Origin: Pseudomonadota bacterium
GTDB lineage: Bacteria; Pseudomonadota; Gammaproteobacteria; Burkholderiales; SG8-41
Assembly: GCA_023431245.1 (NCBI GenBank)
Contig: JAEYXO010000085.1
Coordinates: 1 to 7,131 of the forward strand
Direction: 5' to 3'
Length of the DNA: 7,131 nt
In this document: piece after piece, positions 6,462 to 7,131 of the stretch
How the letters are laid out: every line of letters begins with the position of its first letter
Numbering within the stretch: the stretch's first letter is position 1
Program-made: the position numbers and the translations under genes
The notes under the pieces: model-generated
The model's database searches: none
The model's input: the letters and a program-made list of their open reading frames with translations, nothing else
What the model was told of the DNA's origin: nothing

Positions 6462-6467
6462 TCCTCT
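6462..6467 (-). promoter_or_regulatory. Ribosome binding site of the oxidoreductase, overlapping the crotonase stop codon
   Basis: Read leftward, AGAGGA (6467-6462) lies 13 bases before the ATG at 6448 and includes the last two bases of the TAG stop (6468-6466). The spacing is long. The overlap suggests translational coupling between the two genes. Confidence 0.5.
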
Positions 6468-7131
6468 ATTTTCCGGATTCCCGGTATCTGCGGATGCGTT
6501 CCTTGAGCCCCGGCGTACTGACGGAGCGGGCCAGTTCGGCCATGTCTTCGGCGCGGCTGTCTTCGGTGCTGCGTCGGTGCAGGGCAGCGGCGGCGGCCGG
6601 CGCCAGCATGTCCACGGCGGTTTTGGCGTCCGCGATCAAGGCCGGCCAGTCCGCGCGCGCGGCGATGCGGGTCAGAAAACCGTCGGCGAGTGCGGTATCG
6701 GCATCAAAGCTGCGCGAATGCGACAGGATGTCGCGGGCGCGGTCGGCGCCTATGCGCTGGACCAGGCGGCGTGTGCCGAGCACGACGCCGAAGCGCAGTC
6801 CCGGCATGCGGAAGCTCGTGCCGGGTTCGGCGACGCGCAGGCCGCAACTGGCGACGAGATCGGCACCGGCGCCGAAGACGCGGCCGTGGGCCAGTGCCAG
6901 CGTTTCATGCGGCGCGTGATGGAGCGCCTGCAGCAGCGTCTCGATGCGGATGAAACGCAGCGCGAGGTCACCCTCGCTTTGGGACTGAACATCGGTGAAA
7001 TCGAAGCCGGCGCAGAAGTGCGGGCCGGCGCCGTCGAGGATCAGCAGCCGCGTGCCGTCGGTGGCGGCGTATTCGACGGCGTCCAGCAGGGCTTCCACCA
7101 GTGACGCGGACAGCGCATTGGCTTTCTGCGG
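6466..7131 (-). CDS. Enoyl-CoA hydratase/isomerase (crotonase) family protein, 5' end outside window
   Basis: At least 221 residues of a crotonase-fold acyl-CoA enzyme; the true start lies beyond the right edge. A GTG at 7098 could be taken as a start, but the frame stays open to the edge and reads PQKANALSASL, the conserved crotonase N-terminal strand-helix motif (RPxxxNAL), so the gene is truncated by the window. Counting from the edge, the first oxyanion-hole segment HFCAGFDF is at 38-45 and the second, HGRVFGAGADL, at 82-92. Relative to hydratases, the first catalytic Glu position is Asp91 and the second (PE motif) is Gly111 in RMPGLRFG, with a few residues deleted afterwards. Standard hydration is therefore doubtful; an isomerase, hydrolase or other crotonase activity is possible. 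The C-terminal helical part ends in RRYRESGK. It is followed 17 bases later by the oxidoreductase in the same direction, probably as an operon whose promoter is outside the window. Confidence 0.88.
   Translation of the reverse strand, partial: PQKANALSASLVEALLDAVEYAATDGTRLLILDGAGPHFCAGFDFTDVQSQSEGDLALRFIRIETLLQALHHAPHETLALAHGRVFGAGADLVASCGLRVAEPGTSFRMPGLRFGVVLGTRRLVQRIGADRARDILSHSRSFDADTALADGFLTRIAARADWPALIADAKTAVDMLAPAAAAALHRRSTEDSRAEDMAELARSVSTPGLKERIRRYRESGK

Noticed and set aside
5744..6919. A 391-codon open frame on the + strand across the oxidoreductase and crotonase genes
   Set aside because: It spans two recognisable enzymes on the opposite strand and their junction, and has no family resemblance of its own.
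7096..7098. GTG at 7098 as the start of the crotonase gene
   Set aside because: The frame continues open to the window edge and encodes the conserved NAL-containing N-terminal crotonase motif, so the real start is outside.

Overview
This is a GC-rich (roughly two-thirds G+C) proteobacterial chromosome segment. It is most likely from a betaproteobacterium, judging by the HtpX sequence, the gene density and the PIG3-type oxidoreductase. That assignment comes from family resemblance and not from any taxonomic marker. There are five protein-coding genes, no RNA genes, no mobile elements and no CRISPR array. No stretch longer than about 160 bases lacks a gene.

Layout, left to right. (1) htpX, a membrane zinc protease, is read rightward; a near-consensus heat-shock (sigma-32) promoter lies in the first 35 bases. 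(2) A strong bidirectional terminator separates it from the next gene, which is read leftward. (3) A 1086-residue leftward gene is the most unusual object here. It encodes a small N-terminal winged-helix-like domain, a roughly 570-residue Ala/Glu/Lys/Arg helical rod, one transmembrane segment, and a C-terminal AsmA-like domain. (4) A 159-base divergent intergenic region holds a good leftward sigma-70 promoter (TTGTTG-17-TATAAT) built on a 15-base perfect palindrome. (5) A rightward gene encodes an HD-domain phosphohydrolase with a phosphodiesterase-like YHxxxH signature. (6) Converging on it from the right is a two-gene leftward unit: an atypical crotonase, cut by the right edge of the window, followed by a PIG3-type NAD(P)H:quinone oxidoreductase whose Shine-Dalgarno overlaps the crotonase stop codon.

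How they may work together. htpX is an independent envelope stress gene. The AsmA-like rod protein and the HD phosphohydrolase share one divergent control region, so they are the only pair for which the sequence suggests a common regulatory link; their functions are unknown. The crotonase and oxidoreductase form a probable small metabolic operon acting on acyl-CoA and enone or quinone substrates. The best candidate for an undescribed system is the AsmA-like rod protein with its divergent HD partner. The evidence is domain architecture and promoter arrangement only.
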